DNA of 51,008 nucleotides from Streptomyces huasconensis (GCA_004010275.1 RBWT01000034.1:1-51008); one strand, 5' to 3'; shown: positions 1 to 9,400, counted from the stretch's first letter. The notes: generated by a model not told the origin, from the letters alone. Numbers and translations: made by a program.

Positions 1-186
1 TGGGCGGCTGCCGGGGCCTGGTGCGGCTTCGGGCAGCCCCCCGCCGCGCGTCTGCCGGGTGCGGTGCGGTTGGCGGGTGCGGGTGCGTTGTGGTTGCTCG
101 CGCCGTTCCCCGCGCCCCTTACCTGCGGCTTCGGGCAGCCCCCGCCTACGCGCGTGCGGAGGGCCCCGCGCCCCTTTGGGCGGCCG
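1..186. repeat. Intergenic GC-rich repeat region downstream of mazG
   Basis: No gene is supported in this stretch. A 19-base segment beginning GCGGCTTCGGGCAG occurs at about 23-41 and again at 125-143. Between them lies a segment running GCGGGTGCG...GTTCCCCGCGCCCCTT that resembles the reverse complement of the spacer at 34131-34190. It therefore looks like a dispersed Streptomyces intergenic repeat, perhaps acting as an RNA hairpin or terminator downstream of mazG. Confidence 0.5.
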
Positions 187-1189
187 TTAGCGGGTTGTTG
201 CCTCGGCTGTTTGTACCGCCTCGCGGTAGGCGCGGGCCGCTGAGCGTAGGGCTGCTTCTGGGTCGATGCCTTGTGCTTCCGCCTGCACGGCCAGGGTGAG
301 GAGTTCGTAGCCGATGCCTTCGCCCGACGGCAGCTCCACTTCGAGGCCCGCCGTGCGGACGCGGGAGGCCAGTTTCGCGGTCAGGGCCAGGGCGGGCTGG
401 CCCACGGGGATGCCCTCCGTCAGCGATGAGCGTTGCTTCTCCACGGCCTTGGTGCGCAGCCAGTGCGCCTTCACGTCCTCCGGGGTGTCCGCCGTGTCGT
501 CGCCGAAGACGTGCGGGTGGCGGTGGATGAGCTTGTCGACGATGCCGCCCGCGACGTCGTCGATGGAGAACGGCTCGTCCTCCTCGCCGGGGCCGCCCTC
601 CTCGGCGATCCGCGCGTGGAAGACCACCTGGAGCAGGACGTCGCCCAGTTCCTCCCGCAGCTCCTCCCGGTCCCCGTTCTCGATCGCCTCGACCAGTTCG
701 AACGCCTCCTCGATCGCGTACTTGGCCAGGCCCTTGTGCGTCTGCTGCGAGGACCACGGGCACGCGACGCGGATCTGGTCCATCACCTGCACCAGGTCGA
801 GCAGGCGGGCGCCCGGCAGGTCGTAGGAGGCGGGGAGCAGCTCCAGGTCCGGCATGGCGACGCGGCCCGAGCCGGCGAGGCGGGCCAGGCCGTCGGTGAG
901 GGGGCGGTCGCCCTCGGCGGTGGCGACGACCACGACCGTGCGGCCGCCCGCGCAGGCGTCCACCAGTTCCTCGGCGGTCGGCGACGCGTGCGTCACGGTC
1001 ACGCCCGGCCTCGCGCAGATACGGCAGCTGCGGATGACCGGCGTCGCCGCACAGGACGGCGTCGGCGCCGTGCAGGGCCTGCCAGGCGGGCCAGGACAGC
1101 AGGCCGGGCGCGACGCGGTGGCTGGTGGTCAGCAGGATGACGCGGCCGGTGGACGCGTCGGCCGGGGGCGGGGTCTGGGTGTCGTTCAC
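187..1189 (-). CDS. mazG: Nucleoside triphosphate pyrophosphohydrolase MazG (frameshifted)
   Basis: MazG-family enzymes hydrolyse (d)NTPs to the monophosphate and pyrophosphate in the cytosol, clearing abnormal nucleotides. The MazG core is plain: CPWSSQQTHKGLAKY, then EEAFELVEAIENGD and EELGDVLLQVVFHARIAEE, the Mg-binding EExxE...ExxD pattern, followed by VDKLIHRHPHVFGDD. The first about 60 residues, from a GTG at 1189 (MNDTQTPPP...PYLREAG), lie in a different frame from the rest (VTVTHASPTAEEL...). The two join if one base is removed from the CCC at about 1004-1006, giving about 333 residues, the usual Streptomyces length. I read this as a one-base sequencing insertion. A shorter GTG start at 1002 would lose a conserved N-terminus. 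The gene is last in its direction before the repeat at the window edge. Confidence 0.9.
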
Positions 1190-1220
1190 CTCTCGAACGT
1201 AACCCAGCCCGCGCCCGCGC

Positions 1221-1904
1221 CTACGCCTGCGGTTCCTGCGGCCCCTGAGCGGAGCCGGCGTCCTCGGAGACCTGTCGCACCCAGGGCGTCTTGGCGTCCA
1301 CCCGCTTGTTCTTGTCGACGTCCCAGGTGCCGTAGCGCGGGTTGAGGTCGACGTCGAGCTTCTTGGAGGCCGCGGTCAGCGCCTTCCAGAAGGTGGCCTG
1401 GCCCTCGGGCGACTGCATGTCGGCGCCGAGCTTCTGCGCGAGCTTCTGCGCCTCGATCTCCGTGCGCAGGCTGTCGTCGAGGCGGGCGGGGGCGACGCCG
1501 TACTGCTGGAGCCAGCCCTCTTCCAGGGCCTTCCCGCCGCCCGCCTGCTTCTCCAGGCCCGCCCGCATCCGCTGGACGTCGCGGCGCGTCACGCGCACCC
1601 CGGCGTCGGCGGCCGCGCGGTGCAGGACCTTGTCCAGCACCATCGTGTGCAGCGTGCTGCGGGTGAGGCCGCCGGACTTGGCGATGGCCTGCTCGTACTG
1701 GGTGTCGTCGGGGACGGCGGCCCGCTGCGCGTCGCGCACCTCGTTCACCCGGCTCTCCAGCTGCGCGACCGTGATGCGGTCGCCGCCGACCACGGCCGCG
1801 GCGCCGGGATGCGCCTCGCTGCCGCAGGCGGTGAGGAGGGGGGCCGCGACGAGCGCGGCGGTGGAGAGGACGAGCGCGGTGCGACGGCTGGTGCGGCGGT
1901 GCAA
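1221..1904 (-). CDS. SurA N-terminal domain lipoprotein
   Basis: This is a 227-residue exported lipoprotein. The TTG start at 1904 is chosen because a GGGAGG ribosome site lies 5 bases upstream and translation then opens with a short basic stretch (HRRTSRR), a hydrophobic helix and a lipobox ending LLTAC at about residue 22. The body resembles the N-terminal domain of SurA/PrsA-type chaperones: VVGGDRITVAQLESRVNEV is the usual opening, followed by helical segments and a C-terminal charged tail. No PPIase domain is visible. The likely role is folding or trafficking of secreted proteins on the outer face of the membrane; this is inferred from family. It follows the kinase gene with about 150 bp between, so it has room for its own promoter. 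Confidence 0.8.
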   Translation of the reverse strand: MHRRTSRRTALVLSTAALVAAPLLTACGSEAHPGAAAVVGGDRITVAQLESRVNEVRDAQRAAVPDDTQYEQAIAKSGGLTRSTLHTMVLDKVLHRAAADAGVRVTRRDVQRMRAGLEKQAGGGKALEEGWLQQYGVAPARLDDSLRTEIEAQKLAQKLGADMQSPEGQATFWKALTAASKKLDVDLNPRYGTWDVDKNKRVDAKTPWVRQVSEDAGSAQGPQEPQA

Positions 1905-1924
1905 GGGGGCCTCCCTGCTACGAG

Positions 1925-1944
1925 TTTGTGCGTCGGTGCACAAA
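1925..1944 (-). promoter_or_regulatory. Inverted repeat upstream of the SurA-like gene
   Basis: TTTGTGC and GCACAAA form perfect 7-base arms around a 6-base loop, 20-40 bases before the TTG start of the lipoprotein gene. It could be an operator or a leader hairpin. A direct repeat TATTCGAC occurs twice, 11 bases apart, at about 1991-2008 in the same spacer. Confidence 0.4.
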
Positions 1945-2056
1945 GTCCGGCAGTGATCGATGGTAGGCAGTGGCCGTCTTCCCGGCCAGCTATTCGACAG
2001 GTATTCGACCAACGATTTCCCGGGGGTTGGGGCACCCTCGCCCCGCCGTACGAGCG

Positions 2057-3628
2057 TCAGCCGCGCACCTGTCCGAGCCACTGCAAGGTCCGCCGGATCT
2101 CCGCGGGGAACGGGTGGCCCGGCCCGTGCAGCAGCTCCGCGTCGTGCAGCAGGCGCGCCAGGGTGTCGTGGGCGGCGGGCCGGTCGCCGAGGGCGAGCAG
2201 CAGGTGGCCGATGCGGCGGCGGATCTCCAGGGACTGGCGGCGGTCGTCCGTCGCGTACTGGTTCTCGTAATAGGGGAGCAGCGCGCGGTACTCGGCGAGG
2301 GCCGCGGCCGGTTCGCCGAGCTGCTCCAGGCACTGCGCGGCCTCGTAGCGGAACTGGAGGGAGTGCGGGTCGGCGTGGCCGGACTCGGCGGCCCGCTCGT
2401 CGGCGAGGCGCCGCAGCTCGGGCAGGGCGCGGCGGTACTGCCCGTCGTCCCGAGCGTGGCCGCGTACTGCTTGCGCAGGGTGCGTACGACGGGTGAGTGC
2501 TCGCCGTGCTGGGCCGCGGCGGCCGGCAGGATCGCGCCGAGGATGTCCACGGCCTGGGTGATGCGGGCCCTCGCGGAGGAGGCGCCGGACGTCCTCGACG
2601 GCCCGGGCGACGTCCTGCCCCGGCGGCGTACCGGGGGGCCCGGGCGGCCGTGGCGGCAGGTCGGGGGCGGGCGCGCGGCGTCGCGCGCGCGGTCCGGCCA
2701 GGGCGCGAGGGGGCGCAGGAAGGGCCGGGTGGGGTCGAGCGGGTGGCCGGAGGGGATGCCGCGGGCGGGCAGCAGCGGCTCCAGCTCCTCGTAGACCTGC
2801 TGGGCGCTGGCGGGGCGGTGCTGGGGGTCCTTGGCGAGCAGGCCGTACGAGGGACTCCAGGGCCTCGGGCACCTCGGGGCGCAGGCGGCGGACCGGCAGC
2901 GGCGGTTCGTACAGGTGGCGGTGGAGGACGCCGAGGGCGGTGGAGCCGGAGAACGGCACGTCGCCGCTGAGCAGTTCGTGCATCAGCACGCCGAGGGCGT
3001 AGAGGTCGGTGTACGGGCCGACGGCGCCGCCCATCGCCTGCTCCGGGGCCATGTAGGCGGGGCTGCCGATCGGGGAGCCGGTGTGGGTGAGGCGGGTGGT
3101 GTCGGTGTCCATCACGGAGGCGATGCCGAGGTCGAGGACGCTGATCGTGCCGTCCTGCTTGACCATCACGTTCCGCGGTTTGAGGTCGCGGTGGACGATC
3201 GGCACGGCGTGCACCGCGGAGAGCACGGCGCACAGCTGCGCGGCGACGGCGACGGTCCACTGCCAGGGGTAGGGGTCGTGTTCGGCGAGGTGGTCGCCGA
3301 GGTCGGCACCGTCGACGTACTGCATGACGAGGAAGAGGGCGCCGTCCTCGGTGGGCTCGCTGCCCGCGTCGTGGACGGTGACCAGGCCGGGGTGGTCGAC
3401 CTGCGCGGTGACGCGGCACTCGCGCACGAAGCGGCGGCGCAGCTCCTCGGCCTCGGCGCCCGCGACCCGGTCGGGGCGCAGCAGCTTGACGGCGACGCGG
3501 CGGTCCAGGCGCTGGTCGTACGCCGTCCAGACCTGGCCCATGCCGCCCTGGCCGATGAGGGTGGAGAGTTCATAGCGGCCTGCGACGACCCGGCTGCCCC
3601 GGCCGCCGGTCCCGGTGCCCTGTGCCAC
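2057..3628 (-). CDS. Serine/threonine protein kinase with TPR-like tail (frameshifted)
   Basis: A cytosolic Hanks-type protein kinase of about 523 residues. The kinase domain comes first: Gly-loop GQGGMGQVW, catalytic Lys in AVKLL, catalytic loop HRDLKPRNVMV, DLG in place of DFG, and MAPEQ. A proline-rich linker (about residues 290-350) leads to a helical TPR-like tail (RYEAAQCLEQLGEPAAALAE). No transmembrane helix or PASTA repeat is seen. The GTG at 3628 starts 2 bases after the stop of the upstream membrane-protein gene, so they form an operon. The reading frame changes about four times (near 2845, 2675, 2567 and 2450), each explained by one base in G/C-rich sequence, with no net shift; the protein reads through sensibly when joined, so error is likelier than decay. 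DLG rather than DFG is common in actinobacterial kinases. Confidence 0.85.
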   Translation of the reverse strand: MAQGTGTGGRGSRVVAGRYELSTLIGQGGMGQVWTAYDQRLDRRVAVKLLRPDRVAGAEAEELRRRFVRECRVTAQVDHPGLVTVHDAGSEPTEDGALFLVMQYVDGADLGDHLAEHDPYPWQWTVAVAAQLCAVLSAVHAVPIVHRDLKPRNVMVKQDGTISVLDLGIASVMDTDTTRLTHTGSPIGSPAYMAPEQAMGGAVGPYTDLYALGVLMHELLSGDVPFSGSTALGVLHRHLYEPPLPVRRLRPEVPEALESLVRPARQGPPAPPRQRPAGLRGAGAAAARPRHPLRPPARPHPALPAPPRALAGPRARRRAPAPDLPPRPPGPPGTPPGQDVARAVEDVRRLLREGPHHPGRGHPRRDPAGRRGPARRALTRRTHPAQAVRGHARDDGQYRRALPELRRLADERAAESGHADPHSLQFRYEAAQCLEQLGEPAAALAEYRALLPYYENQYATDDRRQSLEIRRRIGHLLLALGDRPAAHDTLARLLHDAELLHGPGHPFPAEIRRTLQWLGQVRG

Positions 3629-3630
3629 GG

Positions 3631-4162
3631 TCAGTTGCCGCCCTGCTGCTTGCGCAGGTAGTCGCTCAGCTCGTCGAGCACGGCGCGGACCTGGTGGATG
3701 CGGGCGGGCGCGGGGGCGGCGGCGGGGCCTCCTGGACGGGCGGCGCGCCGCCGGGTAGCCGTAGTACGCGGGGGACGCCGGGGGCGGTGCGTAGGGGGTG
3801 AACGCCGGCTGCCGGAGGCGGCTGAAGTGGCGTATGTCCGCGAACAGGTAGTAGGCGACGGCGGCCATCAGCGTGCACAGCAGGATCACCATGCCCGCGT
3901 TGCCCGGGCCCTGGAACTCCTCCTCGCCGGGGTCCACGCCGATCAGCACGAGGGCCGTGACGTCGAGCGCCGCGACGAGCCCGAAGAACACCCAGTCGTA
4001 CGCCTTGCGGGTCACGATCGCGAGCCGCAGCAGCGACGCCCACGCGAGCAGGCCGCAGGTCACGACGGCGAGGACGACGAACAGCACGCGCAGCGTCACC
4101 GGTGAGCCCCCGGCTGGGGGCGGCGGTTGCTGCGGGGCGTGGCCGTGGCCGTGGCCGTGCAT
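3631..4162 (-). CDS. Small multipass membrane protein, kinase operon (frameshifted)
   Basis: Function unknown. The ATG at 4162 has a GGAG site 6 bases upstream. The protein opens with a His/Gly stretch (MHGHGHGHAPQQ), then has four predicted membrane helices (VTLRVLFVVLAVVTCGLLAW; a helix around VFFGLVAALDVTALVLIG; and AGMVILLCTLMAAVAYYLFA), a Pro/Tyr-rich segment, and a C-terminal helix VLDELSDYLRKQQGGN. The last part is reached only by two compensating one-base frame changes at about 3750 and 3715. It ends 2 bases before the kinase start, so it is probably co-expressed with the kinase and might be its membrane anchor or substrate; that is inference. Confidence 0.65.
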
Positions 4163-4287
4163 GGCTGCTCCTGATACCTGAAAGGACGAACGAACGCGGA
4201 CCGAGCGTATAGGCCGACACCGGAGAGCGGTCCCGGGTTGTACCGAACCGTTGCCGTACTGGTCACGGCGGTGTGGCGGGGAGCGCC

Positions 4288-6352
4288 TCACTCCGCCGGA
4301 AGCGTGCCCTCCGTCAGTCCGTCGTGCATGCCGCGCACCAGCCGCTCGCCGAGCCGGGCCGCGAGGCGCACGGCGTCCTCGAAGGCGGCCAGTTCCCGGA
4401 ACCGCTCGCTGTAGCCGCGCTGTCCGGCGAGCGGCAGGCGCGGCAGCTGGAGGCGGCGCACGTCGAGCCGGGCGGAGGTGGAGGCGTAGCTGCTGGCGCG
4501 GCGGTGGTTGGCGGTGCCGCGCAGGAAGCCCGCGAGGAACCAGGGGTCGAGCACGGCCGGGTCGGGGCGCAGCAGGGTGAGGCCGCGGCCGAGCGCGGCG
4601 CCCGCGGTGGCCTCGTCGACGACGCGGGCCGCGGCTCCACCGCCGAAGACGGGGACGACGACGTCGCCGGGCTCGGTGTGCACGACCGTGTCGTCCGGGC
4701 CGCCCTCGTGCGGGGCTCCGGAGGGTGCGCCGCCGGTCAGGTCGTCGTGGTCGGTGAGGACGGGGACGCCGCCGCTCCCGGCGCCGGTCCCGGTGTGCAG
4801 GGTCAGGGCGCCGGCGCGGGCCAGTTCGCCGACGGTGGTCAGGGGCGGGCGGGCCGCGGGCCTGGCGGCCTCCCGCGGGGGCAGGGGCGGGGTGAGGTCC
4901 GCGGTGCGGCGCAGCGCCTCGCCCGAGGTTCTCGCGTACGGTCGCAGCTCGGTGGCGCGCTGCCCGCGGCCGGGGGGCGGCAGCCGCCGGGCCGGGGCCA
5001 GGTCGACCTCGTCGTCGAGGAGGTCGAGCACCGGCACCGAGCGGGCGAGGCCGGGGCGTTCCTCGACCGTGCCGTGCCGGTCGAAGCGGTGCCAGGCGTC
5101 GAGCACGGCGTCCTGCACGGCGGGCCACAGCTGCTTGTCGCGGCCGTCCGTGTCGGGCACCCCGGCCGCCTCACGAGGAGCTGCGCGCGGCGGGCGGCGT
5201 GGCCGGGCCCGGCCTGCGCAACACCCAGACGTGCAGCGGGAGGTTGTACGGCGGTGCCGCCCCGGCGGGCATCGGCGATGACCGCGCGCAGGGCGCCGCG
5301 CCGCAGCAGGTCGGCCCGGATGCGGCGGCCCGAGCGGCGGGAGGCGGCGGCGGGCGGCATCAGCAGGACGGCGGTGCCGCCGACGACGAGGCGGGCCAAC
5401 GCGTGCTGGACCCAGGCGAGTTCGGATTCGACGCGGGCCGGGAAGCCGTACTCCCAGCGGGTGTCGTAGGCCAGTTCGTCGTGGCCCCAGTTGCGTTCGT
5501 TGAACGGCGGGTGGCAGAGCACGGCATCGGCCCTGCGGTCGTCGTAGGCGTCGGCGCGCAGGGTGTCGGCGGCCCTCGTGCGGACGGTCGCGTCGGAGTG
5601 CAGGGCGAGGCGCAGCGCGGTGAGGGCGGCCAGTTCGGGTGCGCTGTCCTGGCCGTACAGGTGCTGGTCGGGGCGCGGCTCGACGGCGCGCAGCAGCGTC
5701 GCGGTGCCGCAGGCGGGGTCGAGGACGGTGCGGGCGGGGGCCGCGCTGGTGGCGAGCCGGGCCATGAGGGCGGCGGGGCGGCCGGGGTCAGCGTGTACTG
5801 GCGGGGGTTGGCGTCGGTCTGCCGGCCGAGCAGGACTCGTACGCAGCCCCGGGCGCCGAGTTCGGCCGCCAGCTCGGCGACGCCGCGCAATAGCGGGACA
5901 GAGGGCAGGAGTTCGGCGGGTTCGGGGACGTGCACCGCTCTCTCGCGCCGCCCCCCGAACCGCGGGGTCACGACGTCTTCGAGTTCGCCGGGCAGGAGCT
6001 GGGCCATGCGCTCGTCCGAGACGGCGCTGAGCGCGAGCCAGGCCGGTGGCCGGTCGCGGACCAGGAGCAGGGCGCAGCCGGCGTGCAGGAGCGCGGTGAC
6101 GGGCCCGGCGGGGTGCCCGGCGAGCTGCTGCCAGACGCGTTCGCGCAAGGGCACCTCGATGAGCTTGCCCTGGGCGCGCAGCCAGCGTTCGACGTCGGCG
6201 AGGGCGAAGGAGGGGCTGGTCTCCGTGCCGCCCACGGGCTTGGGGAAGTCACCGTGCCTGCGCCGCCAGTTGCTCACGGCGGCGCGTCCCACCCCGGCGA
6301 GCCGGGCGATCCCGGCGGCGGTCACTTCGGTCGCGTCGTCCCGCGCCTTCAT
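4288..6352 (-). CDS. HTH-fused N6-adenine DNA methyltransferase (frameshifted)
   Basis: Predicted SAM-dependent adenine DNA methyltransferase of about 688 residues. From the ATG at 6352 (GGGGAG 7 bases upstream) it begins with a small helix-turn-helix (AAGIARLAGVGRAAVSNW, about residues 10-30). The N6_Mtase core follows: motif I TVLDPACGTATLL, motif IV CHPPFNERNWG (His where Asn or Asp is usual), and LPLHVWVLRR. The C-terminal third (VLDPWFLAGFLRGTANHRR...QLPRLPL) resembles a type I specificity (HsdS-like) target-recognition region. The reading moves between frames near 5777, 5262 and 5172, each consistent with a one-base indel. No restriction subunit lies beside it, so it is either an orphan epigenetic methyltransferase or a degenerate type I-like enzyme. 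Related genes occur in many Streptomyces at this place (established neighbourhood, from memory). Confidence 0.8.
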
Positions 6353-6446
6353 CCAGCAGCTCCCCTCGTCGCGCGGGGTCAGTCGCGCGCGGTCGAGCAT
6401 ACCCAGACGATCTTCCGCACGGGCGGCTTCACGACCGTTATTAACC

Positions 6447-6494
6447 GGCTCACACTTACTCGTGTTGACTCGGTTCACACGGATCTGCTGTGAT
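6447..6494 (+). promoter_or_regulatory. Candidate promoter and direct repeats before lipoprotein gene
   Basis: TTGACT at 6465-6470 and TGTGAT at 6489-6494 are separated by 18 bases, fitting a sigma-70/HrdB-type promoter for the gene starting at 6528. A direct repeat GGYTCACAC (GGCTCACAC at about 6447, GGTTCACAC at about 6472) brackets the -35 box and could bind a regulator. Confidence 0.45.
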
Positions 6495-6527
6495 GTCCGC
6501 ATCAAACGACATCCCTTGGGGGGAACC

Positions 6528-7286
6528 ATGCGTCACCACCTGCGTCTGCGCCGTACCGCCATCGCCGCCGTCTGCCTCGCCACCGCCGCGACGGCCGGAC
6601 TCACGGCGTGCGGCTCCGAGAACGGCAAGGCCGGTGCGGCCGAGAAGGGCCCCTTCGCGGGCATGTCCGGCGGCGAGATCGCCGAGAAGGCCGTCGACAC
6701 GACCTCGGGCGCCTCGTCCCTGAGCATCAAGGGCGAGGTCACGGACGAGGCCTCCGGGCTGATCTCGCTCGACATGGCCATGGACACCAAGGGCAAGTGC
6801 GCGGGCACCATGGGCATGAACAAGGAGGGCTCGATCGAGCTGATCGTCCCGGGCAAGACCGTCTACATGAAGTACGACGAGAAGCTCCTGCGCGCCCAGA
6901 CCAAGGGCGAGCCCAAGGCCGACGTGGACGCCGCGGTGGACATGATGGCCGACCGCTGGGTGAAGACGAAGGCCACGAGCGCCGACGCCAAGGAGATCGC
7001 CGCATTCTGCGACCTCGACGTCCTGCTCGCCGACTTCAAGGGCACCCGGTCCGCGGCCCGCAAGGGCAGCACGACCACGGTCGACGGCACCCCCGCGATC
7101 AAGCTGACGGAGAGCGACGGCGCGACCAAGTACACCCTCTACGTCGCCACCAAGGGCAAGCCGTACCTGCTGAAGGTCGACACGAAGAAGGACGGAAAGG
7201 TGGAGTCCCTGACCTTCGGCGACTACGAGAAGCCGGTGAAGACGACACCGCCGACCGGCGACGTCATGGACCTCGACAAGCTCTGA
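6528..7286 (+). CDS. Secreted lipoprotein, LppX/LprG-like
   Basis: A 252-residue lipoprotein. The ATG at 6528 follows a G-rich ribosome site (GGGGGGAA). Residues 1-27 form a lipoprotein signal peptide with lipobox GLTAC. The mature part (SSLSIKGEVTDEASGLISLDM...LIVPGKTVYMKYDEKLL...KYTLYVATKGKPYLLKV) has the repeated beta-strand pattern of the LppX/LprA/LprF/LprG fold, which in mycobacteria binds lipids. The Streptomyces ligand is unknown. It is divergent from the methyltransferase and shares a 175-bp spacer with it. Confidence 0.75.
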   Translation: MRHHLRLRRTAIAAVCLATAATAGLTACGSENGKAGAAEKGPFAGMSGGEIAEKAVDTTSGASSLSIKGEVTDEASGLISLDMAMDTKGKCAGTMGMNKEGSIELIVPGKTVYMKYDEKLLRAQTKGEPKADVDAAVDMMADRWVKTKATSADAKEIAAFCDLDVLLADFKGTRSAARKGSTTTVDGTPAIKLTESDGATKYTLYVATKGKPYLLKVDTKKDGKVESLTFGDYEKPVKTTPPTGDVMDLDKL

Positions 7287-7327
7287 GTCACGACCTCGGC
7301 AAGCTCTGCGTCACGGCGTGTGCCGGC

Positions 7328-8074
7328 TCAGCGGGCGTGGAAACGCGACGGTGCCGTCGTCGGGGCCGGGCCGGTCGGGAGGGGCTTGGTCGGGCAGGTG
7401 GAGAGGACCTTCCTCATCGCGTCCCGTTCCGCCGGCGTCACCCACACCCCGTATTTTTTCTTCACCGCGACCTGCCCGGCCACATACGTGCAGCGGTACG
7501 CCTTGTTCGGCGGCAGCCAGGTCGCGGTGTCGCCGTCGCCCTTGCTGCGGTTGGGGCCGGCGTCGACGGCGACGAGGTTCAGCGGGTCGTTGGCGAAGGC
7601 GATGCGCTTGCCCGGTGCCCATCGGGCCGCGCCCTTCTGCCAGGCGTCCGAGAGGGCGACGAGGTGGTCGATGTCGACCTGGCTGTGGCCGCGCCGGAAC
7701 GTCACGTCCCTGCCGGTGTAGGGGTCGGGCGCGAGCCTGCCCGAGACGACCCTGCACTCCTCGCCCCCACGTGAGCGTGAGCGCTGATACGTGACGTCCC
7801 TCAGGTCCCGCTTGAGTATGTCGTCCCTGGTGGGGCAGCCGTTGGAGTCCGTGTCGGCCCACGCGCTGCCGAACCGGCTCCGGTCGTACCCCGTCTTGGG
7901 CGCGCGGCCCTTGACCGTGAGCGTGTCGACGGCCGACAGCGCGGAACCCGCCCGCGCCCCGGACCCCGCGGAGCCACCGCCCGCCGGACTCTCGGCGTCG
8001 AGGCCGCAGCCGGTGAGGAGCAGTGCCGGGACGGCGGCCAGCGTCAGCAGGGCCGAGGTGATGCGCCGGTTCAC
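7328..8074 (-). CDS. HNH endonuclease-family lipoprotein (DUF1524/GmrSD C-terminal type)
   Basis: Predicted exported lipoprotein of 248 residues carrying an HNH nuclease fold. The GTG start at 8074 overlaps the MOSC gene stop (GTGA). A signal peptide ends in lipobox LLTGC, followed by a Gly/Ser/Ala linker. The nuclease core holds VDIDHLVALSDAWQKGA (the DxDHxxxL motif with the general-base His), then FANDPLNLVAVDAGPNRSKGDGD (Asn and Lys of the HNH fold) and a late Cys pair. This family is common in actinobacteria as secreted nucleases, plausibly for nutrient DNA/RNA scavenging or competition. Translational coupling to MOSC is unusual in function. Confidence 0.85.
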   Translation of the reverse strand: MNRRITSALLTLAAVPALLLTGCGLDAESPAGGGSAGSGARAGSALSAVDTLTVKGRAPKTGYDRSRFGSAWADTDSNGCPTRDDILKRDLRDVTYQRSRSRGGEECRVVSGRLAPDPYTGRDVTFRRGHSQVDIDHLVALSDAWQKGAARWAPGKRIAFANDPLNLVAVDAGPNRSKGDGDTATWLPPNKAYRCTYVAGQVAVKKKYGVWVTPAERDAMRKVLSTCPTKPLPTGPAPTTAPSRFHAR

Positions 8075-8814
8075 CGGACGGCCACCGTGTCGCCGAGGGC
8101 GAGCGGCGCGGGCGTCACAACGTCCGTGTGGATGCCGATGCACATGCCGCGGGCGGCGGTGAGCGTCTTGAGGACGCGGTTGTCGGCGGGGAGGCCGGGC
8201 TGGGCCTGGGTGACCATCACGCAGCGCTTGACGCGCTTGATGCCGCGCAGCCGGAGCGGCTCCGTGCCGTGTCCGCCGCCGAGGACGATCTCGCGGCCGA
8301 TCCAGCTCTCCTCGATCCAGGGTTCGTCGGTCTCCACGACGATGTTCTTGCGCAGCCGCCGTACGTCGACGGGGTCGGCGTCACCGAGCAGGTCACCGAG
8401 CGCGCGGAGCGAGGCGGTGCCGATGAGGGAGACGGGGGAGACGTCCTTGTGGCCCTCCGAACCGGCCACCGAACCCGCCGCCGAACCGGCTGCCGCCTCC
8501 CCCTCACGGACCAGTTCGACGCCGTCGCCGAAGCGCTCGGGAATGCGCGGGTCGCCGGAGCGCAGCGTCGCGCCGTCCGGTGCGGTGATGACGGGCAGGC
8601 CCTCGTCATCGTAGGCCGCGTGGTGCTCCAGGAGCCCGGGGATGCGGCGGAAGCGCGGGTGGTTCTTGCCGCTGCCCAGCTTGCCGTCGGCGCAACGAAG
8701 GGCCCACCGCCGGTCACCGACGGCGCCTGTCGCGTCGAACTCCAGCCGGTCGTGCTCTTCGCCGAGCATCGACTTCACCGGGAACCGGCGCAGTCCCACG
8801 ACCTTGAGCGTCAC
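8071..8814 (-). CDS. MOSC domain-containing protein
   Basis: A 247-residue protein of the MOSC family (molybdenum cofactor sulfurase C-terminal domain). The N-terminal beta-barrel domain (VVGLRRFPVKSMLGEEHDRL) precedes a MOSC domain with DPVDVRRLRKNIVVE and a conserved Cys in RVKRCVMVTQAQPGL. Family members handle sulfur or N-hydroxylated substrates using Moco; the substrate here is unknown. The GTG at 8814 is chosen because a GGGGAG site lies 6 bases upstream; the frame stays open to 8940 but without a good ribosome site. It is the first gene of a two-gene unit with the HNH lipoprotein. Confidence 0.85.
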   Translation of the reverse strand: MTLKVVGLRRFPVKSMLGEEHDRLEFDATGAVGDRRWALRCADGKLGSGKNHPRFRRIPGLLEHHAAYDDEGLPVITAPDGATLRSGDPRIPERFGDGVELVREGEAAAGSAAGSVAGSEGHKDVSPVSLIGTASLRALGDLLGDADPVDVRRLRKNIVVETDEPWIEESWIGREIVLGGGHGTEPLRLRGIKRVKRCVMVTQAQPGLPADNRVLKTLTAARGMCIGIHTDVVTPAPLALGDTVAVR

Positions 8815-8954
8815 TGCGCTCTCCCCTCCCCTGGGCGGATTTGGCGAACTCCACGGTAGCTGCCGCGCGTCGCGGACCGCGTCCGCCTCCTCGGCCCCGG
8901 AACGGCGCGGCGGAAGCCGTACTATCTGCTGATCAATCACGCTTCGGGAGATCC

Positions 8955-9368
8955 ATGCACAAGCGCCTGCCCCAACTCGCCCTCCTGCTCACCGTCCTCG
9001 CTGTGGGCGCCACGGCCTGCGGCCCGTCCGACGCCTCCTCCGCGCCGTCCGCGAGCACGCCGACGGCAGCGAGCACACCGACGCCGGCGAGCGCCTCCCC
9101 CAGTCCCCGGGGAAGGGGGCTGAAGGGCGCGGCGGCCGCCTTCTACCTGAAGACGCTGCGCAAGCACTACCCGGACCTCGACCACATCAGCGACGACGCG
9201 CTCGTCGCGGAGGGCGACGCGCTGTGCACCATCCGGGGCGCGGCCCTCGGCGAGCAGTTCACGAAGTCCACGCGCCGGCTCGGCACGTCCAAGGTGCAGA
9301 CCTCCCGCATCATGGGCGCCGCACACGCCCTGTGCCGGGACGAGGACGAACAGCTGTACAAGGACTGA
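8955..9368 (+). CDS. Small lipoprotein, DUF732-like
   Basis: A 137-residue lipoprotein starting at ATG 8955. The signal peptide ends in lipobox GATAC, followed by a Ser/Thr/Ala/Pro-rich spacer and a small helical domain (FYLKTLRKHYPDLDHISDD, GDALCTIRG, GAAHALCRDEDEQLYKD). Two Cys spaced across the helices match the pattern of DUF732 secreted proteins, common in actinobacteria and of unknown function. It is divergent from the MOSC gene. Confidence 0.6.
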   Translation: MHKRLPQLALLLTVLAVGATACGPSDASSAPSASTPTAASTPTPASASPSPRGRGLKGAAAAFYLKTLRKHYPDLDHISDDALVAEGDALCTIRGAALGEQFTKSTRRLGTSKVQTSRIMGAAHALCRDEDEQLYKD

Positions 9369-9400
9369 CGCGGCTCTCGGGGGGCGCGGGGCCCCGGGAA

